Below are positions 1 to 7,520 of a stretch of 10,972 nucleotides of DNA, piece after piece; the first letter of the stretch is position 1, and the number at the start of each line of letters is the position of its first letter. Both the position numbers and the translations under genes were made by a program. The stretch covers positions 1-10,972 of the forward strand of contig WBUV01000069.1 in assembly GCA_008933525.1 (NCBI GenBank), in the 5' to 3' direction. Origin of the DNA: Bacteroidales bacterium. Its GTDB lineage: Bacteria > Bacteroidota > Bacteroidia > Bacteroidales > Tenuifilaceae. Under the pieces are notes generated by a model, which was not told the DNA's origin, ran no database searches, and saw nothing but the letters and a program-made list of their open reading frames with translations.

Positions 1-1
1 C

Positions 2-757
2 ACTATGCTCGGATCGCATGCAGGAAGCCAGGCCACTACAGGAGAGTACAATGTAATGATAGGATCGTTAGCGGGGTCAACAAATACAGCGGATGAAAAC
101 ACTGGTTCTCGAAATGTATTCATTGGCCGTCAGGCAGGTTATTTCTGTGGCGCAGGTAACAATAACGTAGCCGTTGGTTATACCGCGGGAGAAAATGTTT
201 CTACAAGTGGTAATGTTTTCATTGGCTATGGTGCTGGTGCTGGTACAACAGTTGCAAACAGGCTATATATTTCAAGCGCTTCTGGAAATCTAATTTACGG
301 TGAGTTCGATAATAAACTGGTTGGTATTAATGTCACAACTCCTACCCAAACTCTCGATGTAAATGGAAATGCTCGGTTTAGGTCTATTGGATCTGGTGCT
401 TATTCTGGTGTTGTAAATAGAATGGCTGACGGAACCCTTACAACGGCAACATCTGATATTCGTTTAAAAGAAAATGTTTCTGTACTTGAGAATTCCTTGA
501 GTAAAGTTTTAAAACTAAGAGGAGTAAATTTTACTTGGAAAGCAAATCCTGAACTTGGTAATCGTATTGGTTTTATTGCTCAAGAGGTTGAAGCCGTTCT
601 CCCTGAATTGGTGTTTACAAACGAGAACGATGGATATAAGGGTGTAAATTACGCCGAAATGACTGCTGTTTTAGTTGAGGCTGTTAAGGAGCAGCAGAAA
701 CAAATTGAAGCACTAAAAGCAGAGTTGGAGGCCTTAAAAAAAATAGTTAAAAAATAG
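2..757 (+). CDS. Tail-fibre-like surface protein with C-terminal peptidase S74 (intramolecular chaperone) domain, 5' partial
   Basis: The frame is open to the left edge, so the ATG at 5 is probably internal and the true start lies outside the window. Residues below count from that ATG. Residues 1-80 carry imperfect repeats of the form NVxIGxxAG (for example NVMIGSLAG, NVFIGRQAG, NVAVGYTAG, NVFIGYGAG), resembling trimeric beta-roll or YadA-head-like stalks. A segment typical of Bacteroidota 'tail fiber domain-containing' proteins follows (LYISS..., then QTLDVNGNARF). The S74 domain starts at S150 (SDIRLK); Ser150 and Lys155 match the Ser/Lys dyad known from self-cleaving S74/ICA domains. RIGFIAQEVEAVLPE (187-201) and GVNYAEMTAVLVEAV are also typical. 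The last ~28 residues are a Lys/Glu-rich coiled coil. By analogy with the family, the domain trimerises the fibre and then cuts itself off. No phage genes are visible nearby, so a cell-surface protein is as likely as a prophage fibre. Confidence 0.85.
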   Translation, partial: TMLGSHAGSQATTGEYNVMIGSLAGSTNTADENTGSRNVFIGRQAGYFCGAGNNNVAVGYTAGENVSTSGNVFIGYGAGAGTTVANRLYISSASGNLIYGEFDNKLVGINVTTPTQTLDVNGNARFRSIGSGAYSGVVNRMADGTLTTATSDIRLKENVSVLENSLSKVLKLRGVNFTWKANPELGNRIGFIAQEVEAVLPELVFTNENDGYKGVNYAEMTAVLVEAVKEQQKQIEALKAELEALKKIVKK

Positions 758-766
758 TTGCTAGAA

Positions 767-803
767 CAAAAGGGTTTACCCGGTGTAAACCCTTTTGATT
801 TTA
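767..803. terminator. Intrinsic terminator between convergent genes
   Basis: A perfect 13-bp stem (767-779 with 785-797) with a CCGGT loop lies 10 nt after the stop codon of the S74 gene and is followed by a T-rich stretch (ATTTTATATCTTTT). The stem ends in A4/T4, so it can also work in reverse for the WYL regulator, which ends at 831. The reverse strand has a weaker U-tract outside the stem, so plus-strand function is better supported. Confidence 0.85.
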
Positions 804-830
804 TATCTTTTGTATTGCTATGTTTGTAGC

Positions 831-1775
831 CTAATTGTAGTGATTGAATAACTCAATAACTCTTAACCTAATATTCTCTTTTAGCACTTGAGGTTCGATT
901 ATCTCAATATTTTTACCAAACGTTAAAAGCCAGTACTCAATCCATTCCAGCGAGTCGGTCAAAAAAATCATTGTGAAAGATTCTTCTTCGATGGTTTCAT
1001 CAATAAACCCATAGTAATGCTTGTACTCCGAAAGCTGGTTGTAAAGAAATTTTGGGAATCGCAGCACTACACGAATGTTACTCGATTTGTCTGTAAATCG
1101 CCATATAAGTTCATTTACAGGCGGATGGACTGCTTGAAACGTTTCATTTTCAATTGTAAGGTTCTTAATACGGTCAACTCTAAAGTCGCGGTAGTCTTTT
1201 CTTAACCGACAATATGCAAGCAAATGCCATTTCCCTCCATAAAAACAAATACCAATAGGTTCAATTTTACGCTTTGTGCTCTCTTTTTTTGAGTTCGACA
1301 GGTAGTCTAGGGTAATTACATTATTCTTTCCTAGTGCTTTTTGTATTGGCGACATGAAGCAGTTTGGGAATATCTCTTTTTCGGTTCTAGGGTAAATTAC
1401 GAGTATTTGCTTCTCTAGCTTTTCCAAGTTTTCCTTATCTCCATATCGCATTACGGCCTTAACTTTCTCGAGTGCCGAATTGTAGTTCTTTTCAAGTGAA
1501 AAATCAGTTAACTTTTCAGTCATTTTCCCTGCTGTAATCATTGCTGCGGCCTCCTCGTGGGTGAACATTATAGGAGGTAAATGGTAGCCTGTTTCAATGG
1601 AGTAGCCTCTTCCGGCTTCTCCCGCAATTGGAATCCCCGATTCCATTAATGCACTTACATCGCGGTATACTGTTCTTAAACTTATCTCAAACCTATCGGC
1701 AATTTGCTGTGCGGTCACAATTCTTTTCGATTGCAAATAAGTTATTATGGCCGCGAGTCGATCAATTCTATTCAT
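831..1775 (-). CDS. WYL-domain HTH transcriptional regulator (YafY/DeoR-like)
   Basis: This 314-aa protein has the standard layout of WYL regulators. An N-terminal winged helix-turn-helix occupies about residues 1-60 (RIDRLAAIITYLQSK, then TAQQIADRFEISLRTVYRDV as the recognition region). A linker follows, then a WYL ligand-sensing domain at about 140-230 and a C-terminal WCX-like extension. The WYL signature reads W183-H184-L185 in GGKWHLLAYC, followed by RDFRVDRI, which supplies the conserved Arg residues that bind nucleic acid or nucleotide ligands in characterised members. Family members control diverse genes, including DNA-damage and defence genes; the target here cannot be read from the sequence. 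It is transcribed divergently from the rimP operon across 242 bp, but there is no direct sign that it regulates that operon. I found no good promoter for it: TATTTTTA (reverse strand, 1803-1810) resembles a -7 box but has no -33 partner. Confidence 0.9.
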   Translation of the reverse strand: MNRIDRLAAIITYLQSKRIVTAQQIADRFEISLRTVYRDVSALMESGIPIAGEAGRGYSIETGYHLPPIMFTHEEAAAMITAGKMTEKLTDFSLEKNYNSALEKVKAVMRYGDKENLEKLEKQILVIYPRTEKEIFPNCFMSPIQKALGKNNVITLDYLSNSKKESTKRKIEPIGICFYGGKWHLLAYCRLRKDYRDFRVDRIKNLTIENETFQAVHPPVNELIWRFTDKSSNIRVVLRFPKFLYNQLSEYKHYYGFIDETIEEESFTMIFLTDSLEWIEYWLLTFGKNIEIIEPQVLKENIRLRVIELFNHYN

Positions 1776-1922
1776 TTGTCATGGTGAATTAGCTAACGAA
1801 GTTAAAAATAACAATGGTAAAATAAACTTGCTTGGCGTCTATTTTTAGGTCAAATAATACTTTGTAAACTACCTCGTTCCGGAAAAAGATTATTCCTAAA
1901 TAGCATGTTTTCAGGTAAATAT

Positions 1923-1953
1923 TTTGTTTTATTGAATTTATGATTTATTTTTG
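1923..1953 (+). promoter_or_regulatory. Bacteroidota-type promoter of the rimP-nusA-infB operon
   Basis: A -33 box TTTG (1923-1926), a 19-nt spacer and a -7 box TATTTTTG (1946-1953) match the Bacteroidota consensus TTTG-N19-TAnnTTTG exactly. The predicted transcript start is near 1960, giving a leader of about 58 nt before rimP. Confidence 0.75.
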
Positions 1954-1977
1954 CAGCAGTTTTTGCAACGATTGGTG

Positions 1978-2003
1978 CAGGGGACAGTGTCCCCTGTTTT
2001 GTT
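1978..2003 (+). promoter_or_regulatory. Terminator-like hairpin in the rimP leader (candidate attenuator)
   Basis: CAGGGGACA, a central G, then TGTCCCCTG forms a perfect inverted repeat (1978-1986 with 1988-1996; realistically an 8-bp stem with a 3-nt loop). It is rich in G-C pairs and directly followed by TTTTGTT. It lies after the predicted promoter and 21 nt before the rimP ATG. A stem of this kind with a U-tract looks like an intrinsic terminator placed where it would control entry of RNA polymerase into the operon. NusA, encoded in this operon, promotes pausing and hairpin termination, so feedback control is plausible but inferred. Confidence 0.6.
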
Positions 2004-2017
2004 AAACATAAGTGAAA

Positions 2018-2485
2018 ATGATTAAAAAAGAGCTGATTGAGTCTATTGTTTTGCCCAAACTCCAGGAGGAAGACCTTTTTTGGGTCGACATAAACATTTC
2101 TGCTACCAACAATATCTCAATTATTATTGATGGCGATAAAGGTGCTGGAATCGACTCTTGCATTGCAATTAGCCGCTTGGTAGAATCCAACTTAAACCGC
2201 GACGAGGAAGATTTTGAGCTTGAGGTTGCATCGGCAGGTGTTGGCCAACCCTTGAAAATAACACGCCAATTCGTAAAGAATATTGGCCGCGAGGTTGAGG
2301 TTGTTCGTAAAAATGGCGAAAAACTTAAGGGCACTCTAACCGCTGCAAGTCCCGATAGTTTCTCTGTTAAGTTTTCGAAAAAAGTTCCCATTGAAGGGCG
2401 CAAAGCAAAACAAACTATTGAGGAGGAGGTTATCCTTGCCTATGGCGATGCAAAAACTGTAAAAGTGGTAGTTTCATTCAAGTAA
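2018..2485 (+). CDS. rimP: Ribosome maturation factor RimP
   Basis: This 155-aa protein is of normal RimP length. RimP binds the free 30S subunit and aids its late maturation in the cytoplasm. The hallmark core is visible: IIIDGDKGAGIDSCIAISRLV (the family's beta strand plus the 'I-D-x-C-x-x-x-S-R' helix), then ELEVASAGVGQPLK, equivalent to the 'LEVSSPG-RPL' motif. The C-terminal Sm-like domain begins near EVEVVRKNGEKLKGTL. I chose the ATG at 2018; a GTG two codons upstream (2012) is in frame but adds only two residues and is less likely. It is the first gene of the operon, with nusA following after 26 nt. The order rimP-nusA-infB is conserved across bacteria and confirms the assignment. Confidence 0.95.
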   Translation: MIKKELIESIVLPKLQEEDLFWVDINISATNNISIIIDGDKGAGIDSCIAISRLVESNLNRDEEDFELEVASAGVGQPLKITRQFVKNIGREVEVVRKNGEKLKGTLTAASPDSFSVKFSKKVPIEGRKAKQTIEEEVILAYGDAKTVKVVVSFK

Positions 2486-2511
2486 ATTATAAGTTACAAA
2501 AAAACATAACG

Positions 2512-3750
2512 ATGGAGAATTTAAATCTAATCGACACTTTCTCAGAGTTCAAAGAACTAAAGAGTATCGACAGACCAACTATGATGAGCGTTTTGGAAGA
2601 TGTTTTCCGTAACATGCTTATTAAGCTCTACGGTTCCGACGATAACTTTGATATCATTATCAACATCGATAAAGGCGACTTTGAGATTTGGCGAAATCGA
2701 GAGGTTGTTGAGGATAGCGATTTCGAAGATCCTAACCGCCAAATTTCTATTACCGAAGCTCGTAAAATTGACGAGGACTATGAGGTTGGCGAAGAGGTTA
2801 CTGCAGAGGTGAAACTCTCCGAATTTGGCCGCAGAGCAATTCTTGCACTACGTCAAAATCTTACTTCCAGAATCATGGAGTTGGAGAAAAATAACCTCTA
2901 CAACAAGTATAAAGACAGAATTGGTGATATCATCACTGCAGAAGTTTACCAAGTCTGGAAAAAGGAGATTTTGGTTCTCGACGATGAGGGTAACGAACTT
3001 GTACTTCCTAAAACAGAGCAAATCCCATCGGATTTCTACCGTAAAGGCGATAGCATTAGGGCGGTTGTGTTTAGAGTAGATATGAAGAATAACTCTCCTC
3101 AAATCATACTTTCGCGTATTGCCAATGCATTTCTTGAGCGGTTATTCGAACTTGAAGTTCCTGAAATATTCGATGGTCTAATCACGATTAAAAAGATTGT
3201 ACGTATTCCTGGTGAAAGAGCTAAAGTCGCAGTGGAATCGTATGATGAGCGTGTCGACCCAGTTGGTGCTTGTGTTGGTATGAAGGGTAGCCGTATTCAC
3301 GGAATTGTTCGTGAGTTACGCAACGAGAATATCGATGTAATTAATTTTACAAATAACACCCAGCTTTACATTCAGCGTGCCTTAAGCCCAGCAAAAATTT
3401 CTTCAATTAAGATTGATGAGGCTGGTAAGCGTGCCGAAGTATATCTTAAGCCAAACGAAGTTTCATTGGCCATTGGTAAAGGTGGTTACAATATCAAACT
3501 TGCCAGCCAGCTTACAGGTTACGAAATTGATGTTTATCGTGAAACTGAAGCCGAGGATGAGGAAGATGTTAATCTCGACGAGTTTGTTGACGAAATTGAT
3601 AGCTGGATTATCGATACTTTGAAAGGTATTGGATGCGATACAGCTAAGAGTGTAATTGAGATTCCTTTCAAAGAGTTGGTTAAACGTACCGATTTGGAAG
3701 AGGAAACTGTTAAAGAAATTATCAAAATATTAAGGTCTGAGTTTGAATAG
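2512..3750 (+). CDS. nusA: Transcription termination/antitermination protein NusA
   Basis: This 412-aa protein binds RNA polymerase and nascent RNA and controls pausing, intrinsic termination and antitermination. Domains in order: the NusA N-terminal RNAP-binding domain (about 1-130, with the typical 'RPTMMSVLEDVFRNML' opening), an S1 RNA-binding domain (about 138-200), KH1 (motif GMKGSRIHG at 256-264, preceded by VDPVGACV) and KH2 (AIGKGGYNIKLA; GKGG at 322-325). After an acidic linker (EAEDEEDVNLDEF), the last ~50 residues form a short helical tail with a helix-hairpin-helix look (LKGIGCDTAKSVIE). The two C-terminal acidic repeats of E. coli NusA are absent, as in many non-proteobacterial NusA proteins. 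It sits 26 nt after rimP and 59 nt before infB. Confidence 0.97.
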   Translation: MENLNLIDTFSEFKELKSIDRPTMMSVLEDVFRNMLIKLYGSDDNFDIIINIDKGDFEIWRNREVVEDSDFEDPNRQISITEARKIDEDYEVGEEVTAEVKLSEFGRRAILALRQNLTSRIMELEKNNLYNKYKDRIGDIITAEVYQVWKKEILVLDDEGNELVLPKTEQIPSDFYRKGDSIRAVVFRVDMKNNSPQIILSRIANAFLERLFELEVPEIFDGLITIKKIVRIPGERAKVAVESYDERVDPVGACVGMKGSRIHGIVRELRNENIDVINFTNNTQLYIQRALSPAKISSIKIDEAGKRAEVYLKPNEVSLAIGKGGYNIKLASQLTGYEIDVYRETEAEDEEDVNLDEFVDEIDSWIIDTLKGIGCDTAKSVIEIPFKELVKRTDLEEETVKEIIKILRSEFE

Positions 3751-3772
3751 TTTTGGTATTCGTATAGTTTTG
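3742..3772 (+). promoter_or_regulatory. Internal promoter upstream of infB
   Basis: TTTG (3742-3745, within the last nusA codons), a 19-nt spacer and TAGTTTTG (3765-3772) fit the Bacteroidota promoter consensus exactly. The predicted start is near 3779, about 30 nt before infB. A second TAGTTTTG overlaps the nusA stop codon (3748-3755), 17 nt upstream of the first. This could allow infB expression independent of the rimP leader hairpin. Confidence 0.55.
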
Positions 3773-3809
3773 CATAATATTTTATAACAATCAACGGGGA
3801 AAAGCCTGT

Positions 3810-6797
3810 ATGACAAATGACAAATTAATAAGGCTTAGCAAGTTAGCCAGAGAGTTTAATGTTGGAGTATCAACCTTGGTGGAATTTCTTCACAAGAAAG
3901 GTCACAATGTACCCAACGACCCCAACGCAAAGGTAGATCAGGATTTATTGGGCATACTCTCCAAAGAGTTTGGTGCTGAGGTTAACCTTAAGAAGGAGTC
4001 CCAGAAAGTAAGCCTGAAAGGCTTAAGGGACAAAAAGGAATCCATCTCAATTGATGATGTTGAGAAGGATGTTGAGGATGATTCCGATTTCGATTCATCA
4101 GACGATGAGGTTATTATCAAAACCACAACCATTGAGCATTCAAAATCCCTAGAAAAAGAGGATAGCGAAAGACCAAAAATAGATTTGAAGCTTAAAGGTA
4201 AGATTGACTTGGACGCTCTAGCGCCAAAGAAATCGCAACCTGCACCTCTTCCTGTTGAGAAGAAGGAAGATGTTAAGCCTGTTGAGAAACCAAAGCCTCA
4301 ACCACAGGCCGAGGAGAAACCAAAGCACAAGGAGCATAAGCCTGCAGCTCCAGTGGAGCACATCGAAACCTCTAAGGTTCAGGTGGAGCAACCCAAAGTT
4401 TTAGGTAAAATTGATCTTAAAACAGTTCAAAAACCTAATAAACCAGAGGTTAAGCATCACGAGAAACCAAAGCAGCATGAACCTCGACACGAGAAAAAAG
4501 TTGAGCAAAAACAACCTGTTGCACAGCAAAAGGTAGAGGAGGCAAAAGTTGAGTCTCAACCTGCTCCAGTGGTAGAGCAATTATATCGCTCAGAGGTAGA
4601 GAAACTTACTGGTCCCACCATTATGGGTAAAATTGACCTAAGTGCTTTTGAACCCAAGAAGAAACCCCAACCAGTGGCATCGTCGAACGAGCCAAATGGA
4701 GGAGGAAGCGATAGAAATAAGAAGAAAAAACGTAAAAGAATTAAAAAGGAGAATGCCAAGGTTCAATTACCTGAAGCAGGTCAGCAAAATCAGCGCGATC
4801 CAAAGCAAGCTCCACCTCAGTTGAAAAAGGCTGATCCTGCCGCTAAACAAAAGGCTGTAGCCAATAAGAAGAAAAAACCAATTAAGCAGGAGGTCGACGA
4901 GGAGGCAGTTCAACGTCAAATCAAGGAGACACTTGCTCGATTAACATCAAAAGGAAAAACTAAAGGCTCTAAATATCGTAAAGAAAAACGCGATTTACTT
5001 AGCGCTCGTCAGCAAGAGGAGAACGAACGCCTTGAGCAGGAAAGGACAATCCTTAAGGTTACCGAGTTTGTTTCCGTAAACGAGCTATCCACAATGATGG
5101 ATGTTCCAGTAACCGATGTTATTGAGGTTTGTATGAACTTGGGTCTAATGGTTTCCATAAACCAAAGGCTCGATGCAGAAACCATGGCTCTTGTTGCCGA
5201 TGAGTTTGGCTTTAAAGTAGAGTTTGTTAGTGTTGATCTTCAGGAATCCATTACAAGTGATGTTGACGATACTCCCGATAAATTAAGACCTCGTTCACCT
5301 ATTGTTACTGTAATGGGTCACGTTGACCATGGTAAAACTTCGTTGTTGGACTATGTTCGTCATGCAAACGTTATTGCTGGTGAGGCTGGTGGAATTACTC
5401 AGCACATTGGAGCATATGGAGTTGTTTTGGAAGATGGACGTAAAATTACATTCCTAGATACTCCTGGTCACGAAGCGTTTACCGCTATGCGTGCTCGTGG
5501 TGCTAAACTAACCGACGTTGCAATTATTGTAGTTGCTGCCGACGATGCAGTTATGCCCCAAACCATTGAAGCTATAAATCACGCTAGTGCTGCTGGTGTT
5601 CCAATTGTTTTCGCAATTAACAAGTGCGATAAACCAACTGCTGATCCTGAAAAGATCAAAGGTGAACTTGCAAATCTGAACTACCTAGTTGAAGATTGGG
5701 GTGGAAAATACCAGTGCCAAGAGATATCAGCAAAACAAGGAACAAACATCGATAAACTGCTGGAGAAAGTACTTCTCGAGGCAGAACTTTTAGATTTAAA
5801 AGCAAACCCCGACAAGCGCGCTCAGGGTACAGTTGTTGAGTCGGCTCTCGATAAGGGTAGAGGTTATGTTGCTACCGTTTTGGTTGAATCGGGAACACTT
5901 CATCATGGCGATATTATGCTAGCCGGTATTTACTACGGCCACGTAAAAGCGATGTTCAACGAGCGTGGCACTCGCATTCAGGAGGCTGGTCCTTCGTCAC
6001 CAGTACAGGTTATTGGTTTGAATGGCGCTCCTCAAGCAGGTGATTACTTCAACGTAATGGACACCGATAAGGAAGCCAAGGAAATTGCTAATCGCCGTGA
6101 GCAGCTTCAGCGTATGCAGGGCTTGAAGACCAAAAAGCATATCACTCTCGATGAAATTGGACGTCGTATTGCAATTGGTAACTTCCAGGAGTTAAACATT
6201 GTGGTTAAAGGTGACGTGGATGGTTCTATTGAGGCGCTATCCGACTCATTAATAAAGCTATCGACACCTCAAATTCAGGTTAACGTAATTCATAAAGCTG
6301 TTGGACAAATTTCCGAATCGGATATTCTGCTTGCAGCAGCATCGAACGCTATTGTTATTGGCTTCCAGGTTCGTCCTTCGGTAAGTGCCAGAAAGCTTGC
6401 CGAAAAGGAAGAGATCGATATTCGTCTTTACTCAATTATTTACGATGCAATTAACGAGATTAGAGACGCAATGGAAGGTATGCTTTCGCCAGAAATTAAG
6501 GAAGAAATCACTGGAACGGCAGAGGTACTCGATGTGTTCAAGATTACTAAGGTTGGAACTGTTGCCGGATGTATTGTTCGCGAAGGGAAAATCAACAGGA
6601 ACAATAAGGTGCGCTTAATTCGCGATGGTATTGTTGTTTACACCGGCGATTTAGGTTCTCTAAAACGTTTCAAGGACGATATTAAGGAGGTTAACAACGG
6701 TTTCGAGTGCGGATTAAACATCAACAACTTTAACGATATTAAGGTAGGCGATATTGTGGAAGGATTCGTTCAGGTTGAGGTAAAACGAAAATTGTAA
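3810..6797 (+). CDS. infB: Translation initiation factor IF-2
   Basis: This 995-aa GTPase places initiator tRNA on the 30S subunit and drives subunit joining. An IF2_N module lies at the N-terminus (about 4-55, [17 protein letters not shown]). A long, charged, Lys/Pro/Gln/Glu-rich region follows (about 60-400) and contains three GKIDL repeats (130, 199, 273) and a Lys/Arg-rich patch ([10 protein letters not shown]). A second IF2_N module sits at about 418-470 ([17 protein letters not shown]). The G domain is complete: G1 GHVDHGKT (503-510), G2 [11 protein letters not shown]3 DTPGHEA (550-556), G4 NKCD (604-607) and G5 SAK (640-642). C-terminal domains follow, including the fMet-tRNA-binding domain ending with [21 protein letters not shown]. 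It is longer than E. coli IF2 (890 aa), mostly through the linker. It is the last operon gene; two hairpins follow. Confidence 0.98.
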   Translation: MTNDKLIRLSKLAREFNVGVSTLVEFLHKKGHNVPNDPNAKVDQDLLGILSKEFGAEVNLKKESQKVSLKGLRDKKESISIDDVEKDVEDDSDFDSSDDEVIIKTTTIEHSKSLEKEDSERPKIDLKLKGKIDLDALAPKKSQPAPLPVEKKEDVKPVEKPKPQPQAEEKPKHKEHKPAAPVEHIETSKVQVEQPKVLGKIDLKTVQKPNKPEVKHHEKPKQHEPRHEKKVEQKQPVAQQKVEEAKVESQPAPVVEQLYRSEVEKLTGPTIMGKIDLSAFEPKKKPQPVASSNEPNGGGSDRNKKKKRKRIKKENAKVQLPEAGQQNQRDPKQAPPQLKKADPAAKQKAVANKKKKPIKQEVDEEAVQRQIKETLARLTSKGKTKGSKYRKEKRDLLSARQQEENERLEQERTILKVTEFVSVNELSTMMDVPVTDVIEVCMNLGLMVSINQRLDAETMALVADEFGFKVEFVSVDLQESITSDVDDTPDKLRPRSPIVTVMGHVDHGKTSLLDYVRHANVIAGEAGGITQHIGAYGVVLEDGRKITFLDTPGHEAFTAMRARGAKLTDVAIIVVAADDAVMPQTIEAINHASAAGVPIVFAINKCDKPTADPEKIKGELANLNYLVEDWGGKYQCQEISAKQGTNIDKLLEKVLLEAELLDLKANPDKRAQGTVVESALDKGRGYVATVLVESGTLHHGDIMLAGIYYGHVKAMFNERGTRIQEAGPSSPVQVIGLNGAPQAGDYFNVMDTDKEAKEIANRREQLQRMQGLKTKKHITLDEIGRRIAIGNFQELNIVVKGDVDGSIEALSDSLIKLSTPQIQVNVIHKAVGQISESDILLAAASNAIVIGFQVRPSVSARKLAEKEEIDIRLYSIIYDAINEIRDAMEGMLSPEIKEEITGTAEVLDVFKITKVGTVAGCIVREGKINRNNKVRLIRDGIVVYTGDLGSLKRFKDDIKEVNNGFECGLNINNFNDIKVGDIVEGFVQVEVKRKL

Positions 6798-6814
6798 AAA
6801 TTCAATAAAAATTT

Positions 6815-6842
6815 AAAGTACTCAAATTCTAGAGTCCTTTTT
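6815..6842 (+). terminator. Probable terminator of the rimP-nusA-infB operon
   Basis: AAAG-t-ACTC (6815-6823) pairs with GAGT-c-CTTT (6832-6840) around one mismatch and is followed directly by more T residues (run of T to 6842). It begins 18 nt after the infB stop. The stem is weak, so the larger hairpin at 6874-6902 may act as back-up. Confidence 0.5.
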
Positions 6843-6873
6843 GTGTCATAAACTGCAAATTACTGCATTCATA

Positions 6874-6902
6874 AAGAAAGGGAGTTATATACTCCCTTTC
6901 TT
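6874..6902. terminator. Strong hairpin terminator at the convergent infB / secreted-protein junction
   Basis: A perfect 12-bp stem (AAGAAAGGGAGT, 6874-6885, with 6891-6902) encloses a 5-nt TATAT loop. It lies 8 nt past the stop codon of the minus-strand gene ending at 6910. Read on the minus strand, it ends in TTTCTTTAT, a usable U-tract. On the plus strand the arm ends TTTCTT followed by ATGA. It is best read as the minus-strand operon terminator, with possible function in both directions. Confidence 0.8.
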
Positions 6903-6909
6903 ATGATAA

Positions 6910-7515
6910 TTAGTTCCCGTAAAGTCGCTCAGTTTCACGCTGCTGCTCTTCAGTTCTTCTTATCGAAAGGATCTCGCCGTTGAGTATTTCCTTGAAGTTG
7001 GTGGTTATGCCAAATCCATCCATTAACTTGACCTCAACCTTTCGAATGGGTTTAAAAACTAGAATATTCTTAATATTTTCCTCTAGGCTGTAAAGTTCAT
7101 CAGAGGTAATTATTGTCGCTGTGTCTAGAACAAAAATTATTCTGAGAAGTTTGCCATCTTGATTGAGATCAAAACCAACGTAAAATCCTTCATTTCTATC
7201 TGCTAGGGATTTTAGTTTTTCGGTATTAATAGATTTCTTGATTACTTCAAGAAAAGAATTGTGTAAATCCGTTTTATAGCCAAGAAAACTAGGATCAACA
7301 TTAGAATAGCCCGGGTATTCTTTCAGTATTTCTGTTTTGTTGTACTTTTGATTAACATAGATGGCTTCATTTCTTGTTTTATGCTTGGAACAATTATAGC
7401 TGCTTTTACTTCCAGTAACTTTGTAGTCTACCCAGTTCCAATCTTGAGCATTGGAGTAATAGTTGATTAATATTGAGAATATTAATAGCAGCATTTTAGT
7501 ATTGAATTGTTTCAT
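6910..7515 (-). CDS. Small secreted protein of unknown function, partner of the upstream lipoprotein peptidase
   Basis: I do not recognise the family with confidence. With the ATG at 7515 the product is 201 aa. I prefer this start because it places the gene 5 nt after the preceding stop and gives a clean signal peptide: MKQFNTK, then a hydrophobic LLLIFSILI core, ending in SNA before Q24. A start at 7533 would overlap the upstream gene by 13 nt. The mature part begins DWNWVDYKV. It contains a segment at about 100-160 (FYVGFDLNQDGKLLRIIF, then a predicted helix SDELYSLEENIKN and FKP) whose strand-'DGK'-strand-helix-strand layout recalls TonB-C-terminus-like or related small alpha/beta domains; this is a visual resemblance only. 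The C-terminus is polar and charged (RRTEEQQRETERLYGN). There are no catalytic motifs or lipobox. Tight coupling suggests it works with the upstream HExxH lipoprotein, for instance as inhibitor, chaperone or immunity-like factor; that is inference. Confidence 0.75.
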   Translation of the reverse strand: MKQFNTKMLLLIFSILINYYSNAQDWNWVDYKVTGSKSSYNCSKHKTRNEAIYVNQKYNKTEILKEYPGYSNVDPSFLGYKTDLHNSFLEVIKKSINTEKLKSLADRNEGFYVGFDLNQDGKLLRIIFVLDTATIITSDELYSLEENIKNILVFKPIRKVEVKLMDGFGITTNFKEILNGEILSIRRTEEQQRETERLYGN

Positions 7516-7520
7516 AAACG

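Noticed and set aside
1017..1205. Plus-strand open frame of 62 codons inside the WYL regulator
   Set aside because: It is antisense to the conserved C-terminal part of the regulator and shows no recognisable features.
1803..1810. TATTTTTA on the minus strand as a promoter -7 box for the WYL regulator
   Set aside because: It has one mismatch to the consensus and no TTTG or TTG at the proper distance upstream, so it is not supported as a promoter.
1948..1966. Direct repeat of TTTTTGCA near the rimP promoter as an operator
   Set aside because: The two short A/T-rich copies overlap the -7 box and could arise by chance; there is no dyad symmetry typical of an operator.
2002..2403. Minus-strand open frame of 133 codons antisense to rimP
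   Set aside because: It is Ser-rich shadow coding opposite a well-recognised RimP frame, with no promoter or domain.
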